Notes under the pieces: model-generated | The model's database searches: none | What the model saw: only the letters and a program-made list of their open reading frames with translations | Told to the model about the DNA's origin: nothing | Shown: positions 1 to 6,478 of the stretch, one piece after another | How positions within the stretch are numbered: the stretch's first letter is position 1 | Layout of the letters: each line of letters opens with the position of its first letter | Made by a program: the position numbers and the translations under genes | DNA from: Thermoflexales bacterium | GTDB taxonomy: Bacteria > Chloroflexota > Anaerolineae > B4-G1 > SLSP01 | Reading direction: 5' to 3' | DNA length: 12,354 nucleotides | Assembly: GCA_007130345.1 (NCBI GenBank) | Contig: SLSP01000246.1 | Location: 1-12,354, forward strand

Positions 1-295
1 AACACTTCAGTCTTGTGAGCAAACCGCTCAAAAACTAGCTCGAAGTCCCCGTCTCGGGGACGACTCAAGCGTGTACTACCGGTCTAGCCGCCCCCGGGGA
101 CGGGGGCTTGGAGCGTGCTCAAAAAACTGAGCTGTTACCATTTGTCAAAACACCTCTTTCAGAATCAGATGCATTATCTTGGCATTGGTTTTGACGTTTG
201 ACGCAGGACGAGCCTTTAGACACGCAAAATTATCAAGCAATTCTATTTCGAGTATGAACCCTATCCCGATCACCATAACCATTTAGGAGAAACCT
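1..295. other. Non-coding region with GC-rich hairpins upstream of the peptidase gene
   Basis: I find no protein or tRNA gene here. There are two strong short hairpins: GTCCCCG/CGGGGAC (45-51 with 55-61, loop TCT) and GCCCCCG/CGGGGGC (90-96 with 101-107, loop GGGA). Outside them lie two similar modules, GAGC-GCTC followed by A5 and CTAGCT (17-40) and GAGC-GCTC followed by A6 and CTGAGCT (111-133), so the block is roughly symmetric. It could be a structured RNA, the 3' end of an upstream transcript, or a repeat; I cannot match it to a known RNA family. Between 180 and 240 there is a weak promoter-like pair, TTGACG at 191-196 and TTTAGA at 215-220 with an 18-base spacer, which is only a guess. 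The ribosome binding site of the next gene is AGGAG at 285-289. Confidence 0.5.
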
Positions 296-2062
296 ATGAC
301 TTACGAACCCAAACGCTGGACGTTGACCGATTTATTGCCCGCTCCGGGGACGCCGGAGATGGACGCCTTTATCGCCCAGGCGGAGGAGCGCCTGGTGGCT
401 TTCGAGTCGCAGCGGGAACATCTCACCGCCGACATCGCGGTGGCGGATTTTCAGAGCATCCTGGCGAGCTACGAGCAATTGTACGCCAACGCCTCGGCCC
501 TCATCGCCTACAGCTACCTGTGGTTCTCCGAGGACACGGGTAGTCAGGAAGCCCTGGCCTTCCGCGCGAAGATCGAGCAGCTCGTGGCCGATTCGCAAAA
601 CCGCACGCTGTTCTTCGAACTTTGGTGGAAGCAGTTGGACGATGCCGCCGCCGAGCGTCTGATGGAGCACAGCGGCGATCCGCGCTATTTCCTGGAGAGC
701 CTGCGCCGCTTCAAGCCGCACACGCTCTCGGAACCGGAAGAACGCATTATCAACGTGAAGGACGTGAACGGCGTCAACGCGCTGCTCACAATTTACGATC
801 TGTTGACCACCAGCTTCAAGTTTGAGATGGAGGTGGATGGCGAGGTCAAGGAGTTGACGCGCGGCCAGCTTTCCGCCTATTTCTCGAACCCCTCGCCGGA
901 TTTGCGGGAGCAGGCGTATCAGGAGCTTTACGCGACCTACGGCGAGCAGGCCGACGTGCTGGCGCAAGTTTACGCCGCCCGCGTGCGCGACTGGACGGAG
1001 GAGAACGTCAAGGTGCGGCATTTCAGCAGTCCCATCAGCGTGCGCAACCTCGCTAACGACATCCCCGACCCGGTGGTGGATACCCTGCTGGACGTGATCC
1101 GCGAGAATACGACCCTCTTCCAGCGCTTCTTCCGCTTCAAGGCGCAGGCTTTGGGGATGGATAAACTGCGCCGCTACGATGTGTACGCGCCGCTTTCAGA
1201 GGCGGAGAAGGAGTACAGCTACGACGAGGCCGTGCAGATGGTGGACGCCAGCTATCGCGCCTTCTCGCCGGCGTTGGCGGACAAGGCGATGCAGGTGATC
1301 GCGGAGACGCACTTGGACGCGGAGATCCGCCAGCGCAAGATGGGCGGCGCGTACTGCTACGGCGTGCTGCCGGGCGTCACGCCCTGGGTGCTGGTCAACT
1401 ACGCGGGGAAGGTGCGCGACGTCTCAACGCTGGCGCACGAACTCGGCCACGCCGTCCACGCGATGATGGCGGGCGAACACTCGCAGCTCACGTTCCACTC
1501 CGCGCTGCCGCTGGCCGAGACGGCGTCTGTCTTCGGCGAGATGTTGCTCACCGACCGGATGCTGGCCGAGGAAAAAGACCCGCTGGTGCGGCGCACGCTC
1601 CTGGGCGGCATCCTGGACGAGACCTACGCGACCATCATCCGCCAAGCGTATTTCGTCATCTTCGAAAAGACGGCGCACCAGATGATCCTCGAAGGCGCGA
1701 CCCCGGATCAACTGCACGCGGCCTATCTCGACACCTTGCGCGAGCAGTTCGGCGACGCGGTGGACGTGAGCGAGGACTTCAGCAAAGAATGGCTCGCCAT
1801 CCCCCATGTGTACCACACGCCCTTCTACTGCTACGCCTACGCCTTCGGCAACCTGCTGGTGCTGGCGCTCTATCGCAAGTACCTGGAGGTGGGCGCGGAG
1901 GAGTTCGTGCCGCAATACCTGCGTATCCTGGAGCACGGCGGCTCCGCCAGCCCCGACTTCATCGTCAGCGAGGCCGGATTCGATATAAGCTCGCCGGACT
2001 TCTGGCAGGGCGGCTTCGATCTGCTGGCCGAGATGCTGGATGAGTTGGAGAATTTGGCGTAG
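296..2062 (+). CDS. pepF: M3-family oligoendopeptidase (PepF-like zinc metallopeptidase)
   Basis: The product is a cytoplasmic zinc peptidase that would cleave short peptides, a role in peptide turnover. The 588 residues match the usual length of about 600 for the oligoendopeptidase F branch of family M3. The zinc motif HELGH is at residues 381-385 (His381, Glu382 as catalytic base, His385). The third ligand is very probably Glu408 in the AETAS stretch, 27 residues after the first His, close to the spacing in thimet oligopeptidase. The rest is mostly alpha-helical, including the tyrosine-rich HVYHTPFYCYAYAFGN segment that lines the active site in this family. I see no signal peptide. The ATG at 296 has AGGAG (285-289) seven bases upstream. 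The gene stands alone: 295 bases of non-coding DNA precede it and a repeat element follows. The family is certain; the exact subfamily symbol is less so. Confidence 0.93.
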   Translation: MTYEPKRWTLTDLLPAPGTPEMDAFIAQAEERLVAFESQREHLTADIAVADFQSILASYEQLYANASALIAYSYLWFSEDTGSQEALAFRAKIEQLVADSQNRTLFFELWWKQLDDAAAERLMEHSGDPRYFLESLRRFKPHTLSEPEERIINVKDVNGVNALLTIYDLLTTSFKFEMEVDGEVKELTRGQLSAYFSNPSPDLREQAYQELYATYGEQADVLAQVYAARVRDWTEENVKVRHFSSPISVRNLANDIPDPVVDTLLDVIRENTTLFQRFFRFKAQALGMDKLRRYDVYAPLSEAEKEYSYDEAVQMVDASYRAFSPALADKAMQVIAETHLDAEIRQRKMGGAYCYGVLPGVTPWVLVNYAGKVRDVSTLAHELGHAVHAMMAGEHSQLTFHSALPLAETASVFGEMLLTDRMLAEEKDPLVRRTLLGGILDETYATIIRQAYFVIFEKTAHQMILEGATPDQLHAAYLDTLREQFGDAVDVSEDFSKEWLAIPHVYHTPFYCYAYAFGNLLVLALYRKYLEVGAEEFVPQYLRILEHGGSASPDFIVSEAGFDISSPDFWQGGFDLLAEMLDELENLA

Positions 2063-2078
2063 GATCATCATAACATTT

Positions 2079-2159
2079 CAGACTTCTGAAGTCTGGGCCA
2101 GGCGCATCACGGTTTCAACGCAAGCTTTACAGTCTTGCTTACTAGACTTCAGAAGTCTG
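2079..2159. repeat. Short element with 16-bp inverted ends, each end itself a palindrome (copy 1)
   Basis: CAGACTTCTGAAGTCT at 2079-2094 is the exact reverse complement of AGACTTCAGAAGTCTG at 2144-2159, with 49 bases between. Each end is also a near-perfect palindrome around a single central base (T at 2087, A at 2151). Inside, GCAAG (2120-2124) can pair with CTTGC (2134-2138). A second copy of the same architecture, with the central pair changed to C/G, lies at 9748-9811. The element sits between the peptidase stop and the nuclease start, ending 19 bases before the ATG. It could be a REP/MITE-like repeat or a paired operator. No transposase is nearby, and there is no T run that would make it a normal terminator. 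Confidence 0.75.
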
Positions 2160-2178
2160 TACTTTGAGGAACCACAGC

Positions 2179-2751
2179 ATGACAACGGAGCAAGAATACG
2201 TTCGCAGAATTCAGCAGTATGCCTGGGAGGATCTGATCGACCTCTGGGAAGCTATTGAAGAAGGAAATACCCCCGATTGGGCAGCGGGGAGAGCCTTTGA
2301 GTATCTTATCCTGCGGGCTTTCCAACTCGAGGAAGCCTATGTGATGTGGCCTTACAGAATCACGATGGGGGAATTGGTAAAAACGGAGTCGGAGGAAACG
2401 GTAGAACAAGTGGATGGATTTGTTCACACAGGCGATGGCCTCGTTTGCCTGGTTGAATGTAAAGACTACAGTAAAGAAAGTGTCAAAGTGGAACCTATCG
2501 CCAAGCTCCGCAATCAGCTTCTGCGTAGACCGGGTGGCGTGATAGGGATTGCCTTCAGCCGTAGTGGCTTTACGGATTCGGCGTCGATGCTGGCGCGGTT
2601 CTCCGCGCCTCAAATCATCCTTTTGTGGGGCGGCGACGAGATAGAATTCGCACTCCGTAACCAATACTTCTGTAAGGGACTGGCTGCGAAGTATCGTATT
2701 TGTGTGGCGAAGGGTTTGCCGGATTATAACATTACGCGAGGTGTACTATGA
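2179..2751 (+). CDS. PD-(D/E)XK (Mrr-like) restriction-endonuclease-fold protein
   Basis: This 190-residue protein is probably a DNA nuclease of the restriction-endonuclease fold, as in Mrr-type type IV enzymes. The core is visible in order: Glu41 in a helix (GRAFEYLILRAF), Asp79 in EQVDGFV, then Glu93-Cys-Lys95 in LVECKDYS, and a following helix with Gln113. That spacing fits the E...D...ExK catalytic set. No separate DNA-recognition or winged-helix domain is present, so it resembles a bare catalytic domain. I start it at the ATG at 2179 because GAGG at 2166-2169 gives a good ribosome binding site; a TTG at 2164 is in frame but lacks one. Its stop overlaps the ATG of the TOPRIM gene (ATGA), so the two are probably translated together. 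A 60-base sample (2401-2460) is about 48% GC against about 67% in the mutase gene, suggesting transfer. Substrate and partner are unknown. Confidence 0.8.
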   Translation: MTTEQEYVRRIQQYAWEDLIDLWEAIEEGNTPDWAAGRAFEYLILRAFQLEEAYVMWPYRITMGELVKTESEETVEQVDGFVHTGDGLVCLVECKDYSKESVKVEPIAKLRNQLLRRPGGVIGIAFSRSGFTDSASMLARFSAPQIILLWGGDEIEFALRNQYFCKGLAAKYRICVAKGLPDYNITRGVL

Positions 2752-3350
2752 TGACCCAGGCTTATGTTATTACAGAAGGAGAGACAGATCGAGAAATTTT
2801 GGGGACGGTCTTACAACCACAATCTCTTGCTGATGTTGAGTTTATCGTGGGGGCCGGACGCTATTCGGCCCAATCATTGGCGCGCTCGGTTTTGGCTATG
2901 GAGGGCATCCCGGTCGCCCTGGTAGTTGACGCTGATACCGCAGTTGAATCGGCAGTTGAGGAGCAACGCGGCCTTTTGCAGAACGCACTTCGGCAAGCCT
3001 CCCCAGGTATCGAATTTTTAGTTTGCCTGGCAATCCCAGAAATCGAGATTCTGCTGATTCAGGATTGGGAGTTTATCCAGCAGCTAACCGGGCGCGAATT
3101 CTCGCGTATGGAAACCGAATTCGCGCACCTTGCGCCCCGGAAATTCCTGCGAGAGATTCTAGGCGATGAAGATTACCCGGTAAAGGCGCAAAAGCTGCTC
3201 CAACAAATCGCCCAACGTCCGCAAACTCTTCAGATCATCCAAGAACATCCGCTGATCCAACAGCTTGAAGACTTTTTGCACAGTGTGACGGACCCTGATT
3301 TTGCGTTAGGCCCCAGTTCGGCTTTCCACGTAGCGGGTATGTATTCGTAA
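2748..3350 (+). CDS. TOPRIM-like (OLD/DUF4276-type) protein paired with the nuclease
   Basis: The 200-residue product starts with a TOPRIM-like signature: ITEGETDREIL with Glu10 and Asp14, then VVDADT with Asp61 and Asp63, the acidic pair that binds metal in TOPRIM folds. A later PEIEILL motif (Glu98, Glu100) resembles the conserved Glu-x-Glu helix of the OLD-like and DUF4276 groups. There is no ATPase domain, unlike full OLD nucleases. The C-terminal half (about 110-200) is helical and not recognised. The ATG at 2748 overlaps the stop of the upstream nuclease gene by four bases and has GAGGTG at 2738-2743. Together they form a tight two-gene, relatively AT-rich operon that ends before the mutase gene. 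Several defence families use TOPRIM nucleases, so a defence role is plausible but inferred. The fold is likely; the activity is not shown. Confidence 0.7.
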   Translation: MMTQAYVITEGETDREILGTVLQPQSLADVEFIVGAGRYSAQSLARSVLAMEGIPVALVVDADTAVESAVEEQRGLLQNALRQASPGIEFLVCLAIPEIEILLIQDWEFIQQLTGREFSRMETEFAHLAPRKFLREILGDEDYPVKAQKLLQQIAQRPQTLQIIQEHPLIQQLEDFLHSVTDPDFALGPSSAFHVAGMYS

Positions 3351-3404
3351 ATTTATTGCACAAACACCAAAGTTACACTCAAACTATTGGGAGGAAAGGA
3401 GATC

Positions 3405-5081
3405 ATGCCACTTGATGAGAAGACAATTTCACAAGAGAAAGAACGTTGGCAGACGACGACGCTTAAGAAAGTGACCGACCGCTTCCCGGAGCGGCGCAAG
3501 ACCTTTGAGAACAGTTCGGGCATCGCGCTGGAACCCGCGCTCACGCCCGCCGACGTCTCGATGGAGTTCCTGGACGACCTGGGCTTCCCCGGCGAGTACC
3601 CCTACACGCGCGGCGTCCAGCCGACGATGTACCGGGGTCGCTTCTGGACGATGCGCCAGTACGCGGGTTACGCCTCCGCCGAGGAGTCGAACGCGCGCTA
3701 CCGCTATCTGCTGGAGCAGGGGCAGACCGGGTTATCGGTGGCCTTCGACCTGCCCACGCAGCTCGGCTACGACGCCGACGACGAGATGTCCATCGGCGAG
3801 GTGGGCAAGGTGGGCGTCTCTATCAGTTGCCTCGACGATATGCGCACGCTCTTCAGCCAAATCCCGCTGGACAAGGTCAGCACCTCGATGACGATCAACG
3901 CCCCGGCCTCGGTGCTCTGGGCGATGTACATCGCGGTGGGCAAGGAGCAGGGCGTCGCGCCGAAGGCCCTGCGCGGCACTATCCAGAACGACATCCTCAA
4001 GGAGTACGTGGCGCGCGGGACGTACATCTTCCCGCCGAAACCCTCGATGCGCCTGATTACGGACACCTTCCGCTACGGCGCGGGCGAAGTCCCCAGGTGG
4101 AACCCCATCAGCATCAGCGGCTACCACATCCGCGAGGCGGGGAGCACGGCGGCTCAGGAGGTCGCGTTCACGCTGGCGAACGGCATCGCCTACGTGCAGG
4201 CCGCCATCGACGCCGGGCTGGACGTGGATGACTTCGCGCCCCGGCTCTCGTTCTTCTTCAACGCGCACAACAACTTCCTGGAAGAGGTCGCCAAGTTCCG
4301 CGCGGCGCGGCGGATGTGGGCGCGGGTGATGCGCGAGCGCTTCGGCGCGCAGAACCCCAAATCGTGGACGCTGCGCTTCCACACGCAGACCGCCGGCTCG
4401 ACGCTCACGGCGCAGCAGCCGATGAACAACGTCGTCCGCGTGACCTTGCAGGCGTTGGCCGCCGTCCTGGGCGGGACGCAATCACTGCACACCAACTCGA
4501 TGGACGAGGCGCTGTGGCTGCCCACTGAGCAGAGCGTCCGCGTGGCGCTTCGCACGCAGCAGATCATCGCGCACGAATCCGGCGTGGCCGACGTGGTCGA
4601 TCCCCTCGGCGGTTCCTACCTCGTGGAGCATCTCACCACCGAGATCGAGCGCCTGGCGGACGAGTACATCGCGGCCATCGACGAGATGGGCGGCGCGGCG
4701 GTCGCCGTGGAGCGCGGCTATATGCAGGCCGAAATCGCCGACGCGGCCTATCAGGCGCAGAAGGCGGTGGAGCAGGGCGACCAGGTCATCGTGGGCCTGA
4801 ACCAGTTCCAGGTGGAAGAGGAAGAGGTCACGATGGAGCAGCTCAAAGTCGATCCGCGCATCGAACAGAACCAGCGCGAGCGCCTGGCGAAGCTGCGCCA
4901 ATCCCGCGACAACGCGCGCGCGTCCGCGTTGCTGGCCCGCATCGAAGAGGCCGCCCGCGCGCCCGACGCCCCGCTGATGCCGCTCTTCATCGAGGCCGTC
5001 GAAGCCGACTGCACCCTGGGCGAAATCTGCGGCGTCCTGCGCGGCGTCTGGGGCGAGTATCAGCCCAAAGTGATGTTGTAA
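3405..5081 (+). CDS. mcmA1: Methylmalonyl-CoA mutase large (catalytic) subunit, split type
   Basis: This cytoplasmic enzyme subunit interconverts (R)-methylmalonyl-CoA and succinyl-CoA using adenosylcobalamin. The 558 residues cover the substrate-binding TIM barrel and linker but lack the C-terminal cobalamin domain, so a separate small B12-binding subunit is needed; none is in this window. Substrate-defining residues are present: Tyr86 in RQYAG and Arg204 in VARGTYIFPP match Tyr89 and Arg207 of the Propionibacterium mutase, whereas isobutyryl-CoA mutase has Phe and Gln there. His241 in SGYHIREAG matches catalytic His244, and Gln194 matches Gln197. This favours a methylmalonyl rather than isobutyryl or hydroxyisobutyryl enzyme. 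I chose the ATG at 3405, which has AAGGAG at 3396-3401; a TTG at 3387 is in frame but lies within the ribosome-binding region. GC is high and the gene is intact. A hairpin with a T tract follows it. Confidence 0.93.
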   Translation: MPLDEKTISQEKERWQTTTLKKVTDRFPERRKTFENSSGIALEPALTPADVSMEFLDDLGFPGEYPYTRGVQPTMYRGRFWTMRQYAGYASAEESNARYRYLLEQGQTGLSVAFDLPTQLGYDADDEMSIGEVGKVGVSISCLDDMRTLFSQIPLDKVSTSMTINAPASVLWAMYIAVGKEQGVAPKALRGTIQNDILKEYVARGTYIFPPKPSMRLITDTFRYGAGEVPRWNPISISGYHIREAGSTAAQEVAFTLANGIAYVQAAIDAGLDVDDFAPRLSFFFNAHNNFLEEVAKFRAARRMWARVMRERFGAQNPKSWTLRFHTQTAGSTLTAQQPMNNVVRVTLQALAAVLGGTQSLHTNSMDEALWLPTEQSVRVALRTQQIIAHESGVADVVDPLGGSYLVEHLTTEIERLADEYIAAIDEMGGAAVAVERGYMQAEIADAAYQAQKAVEQGDQVIVGLNQFQVEEEEVTMEQLKVDPRIEQNQRERLAKLRQSRDNARASALLARIEEAARAPDAPLMPLFIEAVEADCTLGEICGVLRGVWGEYQPKVML

Positions 5082-5098
5082 TAACAACTATTCCGTGG

Positions 5099-5146
5099 TG
5101 CGTATTGCGTATACTTTACGGAACACGCAATACGCAATATATTTTT
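5099..5146 (+). terminator. Hairpin and T tract after the mutase gene
   Basis: TGCGTATTGCGT (5099-5110) pairs perfectly with ACGCAATACGCA (5125-5136) over 12 bp, with a 14-base loop. An A/T stretch ending in five T (5142-5146) follows. An alternative pairing, TTCCGT (5091-5096) with ACGGAA (5118-5123), overlaps it. The stem is AT-rich for a terminator and the repetitive GCGTATT motif suggests a dispersed repeat that may double as a terminator. It ends one base before the ribosome binding site of the next gene. Confidence 0.6.
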
Positions 5147-5159
5147 CAGGAGGGAACCT

Positions 5160-5420
5160 ATGCCTATCATTCGCAATACAGAAACCGGCCCCGCAAAGGC
5201 CCAATTCTCTGTCGGATTGAACATCATCCTCACCGGCAGCAAGAAAATGACGCCCGCCGAGCAAGAGGCGTTGATCAGCGTGAACAAAGTACACGTCCTC
5301 ATCGTCGATGCCGACGACCCGGAGAACATCCTGGTGGACGAAGAAGCCCCCGCCCGCGAGTTCAGCACCGGCTCCGTGGGATACGGGCTGAATCTGCGGA
5401 GTGCGGAGTTTAAGAAGTAG
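5160..5420 (+). CDS. Small hypothetical protein, 86 residues
   Basis: I do not recognise this protein. It has a strong ribosome binding site (AGGAGGG at 5148-5154) five bases before the ATG and a strong intrinsic terminator eight bases after the stop, so it looks like a genuine one-gene unit. The sequence is soluble, without membrane segments or cysteines. It has a basic N-terminal part (residues 1-30), a short helix-like stretch TPAEQEALISVNK (about 31-43), a beta-like HVLIVDADDPENILVDEE segment (about 45-62) and a Gly/Ser-rich end (SVGYGLNLRSAEFKK). The VDADD motif is acidic, but nothing else supports a nucleotide-binding domain. Neighbours differ in function on either side, so context says little. 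Confidence 0.7.
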   Translation: MPIIRNTETGPAKAQFSVGLNIILTGSKKMTPAEQEALISVNKVHVLIVDADDPENILVDEEAPAREFSTGSVGYGLNLRSAEFKK

Positions 5421-5428
5421 TGCGTGAG

Positions 5429-5465
5429 GGGCAACGCACTTGAACCCAAAGTGCGTTGCCCTTTT
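5429..5465 (+). terminator. Strong intrinsic terminator after the 86-residue gene
   Basis: GGGCAACGCACTT (5429-5441) pairs with AAGTGCGTTGCCC (5449-5461) in a 13-bp perfect stem with a seven-base loop, followed by TTTT (5462-5465). It ends transcription from the 86-residue gene and implies that the antitoxin-NACHT unit downstream has its own promoter or depends on read-through. Confidence 0.88.
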
Positions 5466-5482
5466 GTAATCCGGGAGGGAAT

Positions 5483-5665
5483 ATGGAACGCCAAATGACC
5501 GCAGCCGAGGTACAGGCGCACTTTGATGAAGTGATGCAATACGTCAGCGAGCAACAGCAGCCGGTGCTGGTTGAATGGGAAGGGGAAGTGCGAGCCGCCA
5601 TCATCTCCGTCGAGGAGTACAAATCCCTGAAAGCATGGCAACTTGAAGATGCAGGAGAGGCGTGA
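5483..5665 (+). CDS. Phd/YefM-family antitoxin-like protein
   Basis: The 60-residue product has the typical plan of Phd/YefM antitoxins. An N-terminal part (MTAAEVQAHFDEVMQYV) folds onto a short beta region with the hallmark PVLVEWEGEVRAAIISVEEYKSL, the Phd-type 'pv.v...g...avl.s.eeY..L' pattern. Such proteins dimerise, bind operator DNA and neutralise a toxin with their C-terminal tail. Here no Doc, RelE or PIN toxin follows. Instead the stop codon overlaps the ATG of a NACHT NTPase gene (TGATG at 5663-5667), so the two are probably co-translated. The ATG at 5483 has GGGAGGG at 5473-5479. Whether it regulates or guards the NACHT protein is inference; it could also be an orphan antitoxin. Confidence 0.85.
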   Translation: MERQMTAAEVQAHFDEVMQYVSEQQQPVLVEWEGEVRAAIISVEEYKSLKAWQLEDAGEA

Positions 5666-6360
5666 TGGTGATTCAAGCTGTGGGTGGCAAAGCGACCGCC
5701 TGGTTGTGGGATAAATACGGCAGCGAGATCGCGGAAACAGCCCGCGAGGGACTCAAGAAGTTCTGGGCCGAGGTGCAATGGATTGAGGCAGCCGAAAAGT
5801 ACCGCGCCCGCATGCGCGACCTCCACGGCACCCTGCGCGTGATCGGCAAGCCGCAGCCGGTCTCGCTCGAAGGCATCTTCACCGATGTCTTCATCCTCGA
5901 TAAGCCCCACGCTTTCCGGCGCTTCGATGTGGCGCACTTGCGTGAAGACCCCGCCATGCTAGAACGCGCCGAGCGTATCAGCGGCCTGCGCCTGGTCACG
6001 CAGCCCGGCGCGCACCGGCTGTTTATCCTGGGGCCGCCCGGCGCGGGCAAGACGACATTCCTCAAGTACCTGACGCTGCAAGCCGCCCAGGGCAAGCTGG
6101 ATAAAATCCCAATCTTCGTGGGCCTCAACGAGTGGAGCGAGCCTGCCGCACATCCGCAATTTCAACCTGGGCGGGGCCGGGCGATCCTACGGCATCCGCG
6201 TAGCGCGGTTGGCGGGCATCCCCGCGTCGGTCGTCCATCGCGCAGAGGGCCTGCTCCGGGATTTGGAGAGCGGCAACTTCCGCCCCGGCACGGCAGACCC
6301 GGATCCGTTCCAGCCGGTGCTGATGGCCCAGGAGCCGCCGGTGGTTATCGCGCTGCGTGA
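5665..6360 (+). pseudogene. Truncated NACHT-domain NTPase, out-of-frame tail into a mutS remnant
   Basis: Residues 1 to about 158 look like the start of a bacterial NACHT (NLR-like) ATPase: an N-terminal helical region with YRARMRDLHGTLRVIG and VSLEGIFTDVFILD, typical of the segment before NACHT domains, then Walker A GPPGAGKT (residues 123-130, Lys129) and KIPIFVGLNEWSE. Homology then stops: Walker B, sensor 1, the winged helix and C-terminal repeats are absent. Full proteins of this kind usually run to many hundreds of residues. From about 6140 the DNA encodes the end of MutS in another frame, so the last 70 or so residues, rich in Arg, Pro and Gly, are out-of-frame read-through. The ATG at 5665 has AGGAG at 5653-5657; a GTG at 5662 is also possible. 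Intact members sense invaders or stress, but this copy should be dead unless the junction is an assembly error. Confidence 0.85.
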
Positions 6361-6478
6361 ACTTGACGTCAACAGCTTGACCCCGCTGGACGCGCTGACA
6401 AAGTTGTACGAGTTGCAGAAGCAGGTCGGCGGCGAGAAAAAAGACGGCGACACGAAAGGAAGTCGGGGGAGTAAGTAA
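6143..6478 (+). pseudogene. mutS: C-terminal remnant of the mismatch-repair ATPase MutS
   Basis: Read in the frame that ends at the TAA at 6476-6478, the DNA encodes LPHIRNFN, then GGAGRSYGIRVARLAGIP, then ASVVHRAEGLLRDLE and a tail ending LTPLDALTKLYELQKQ. These match the last part of the MutS ATPase domain, the helix-turn-helix dimer region and the usual Leu-rich C-terminal helix. Between the first two pieces the strand that normally reads like VAV...FLHKIVP is missing, about 15-20 residues by my recollection of the family, so even the remnant carries an internal deletion. Everything upstream (mismatch recognition, connector, Walker A) is replaced by the NACHT fragment. The only in-frame start is a TTG at 6209 without a ribosome binding site. 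Its stop overlaps the ATG of the next gene (TAATG), suggesting an original mutS-ydjM operon. Confidence 0.85.

Noticed and set aside
2079..2095. Palindrome as the intrinsic terminator of the peptidase gene
   Set aside because: No T run follows (GGGCCA), and the same palindrome is found upstream of other genes as an inverted pair.
3732..4481. Long reverse-strand open frames opposite the mutase, peptidase, methyltransferases and UvrB (for example 332-1021, 3732-4481, 8583-9608, 10919-12247)
   Set aside because: They are rich in Arg, His, Gln and Val in the way produced by reading GC-rich genes backwards, lack family motifs, and lie opposite genes with clear catalytic residues.
5483..6360. A classical toxin-antitoxin pair
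   Set aside because: The downstream protein has a NACHT-type Walker A and no RelE, Doc or PIN features.
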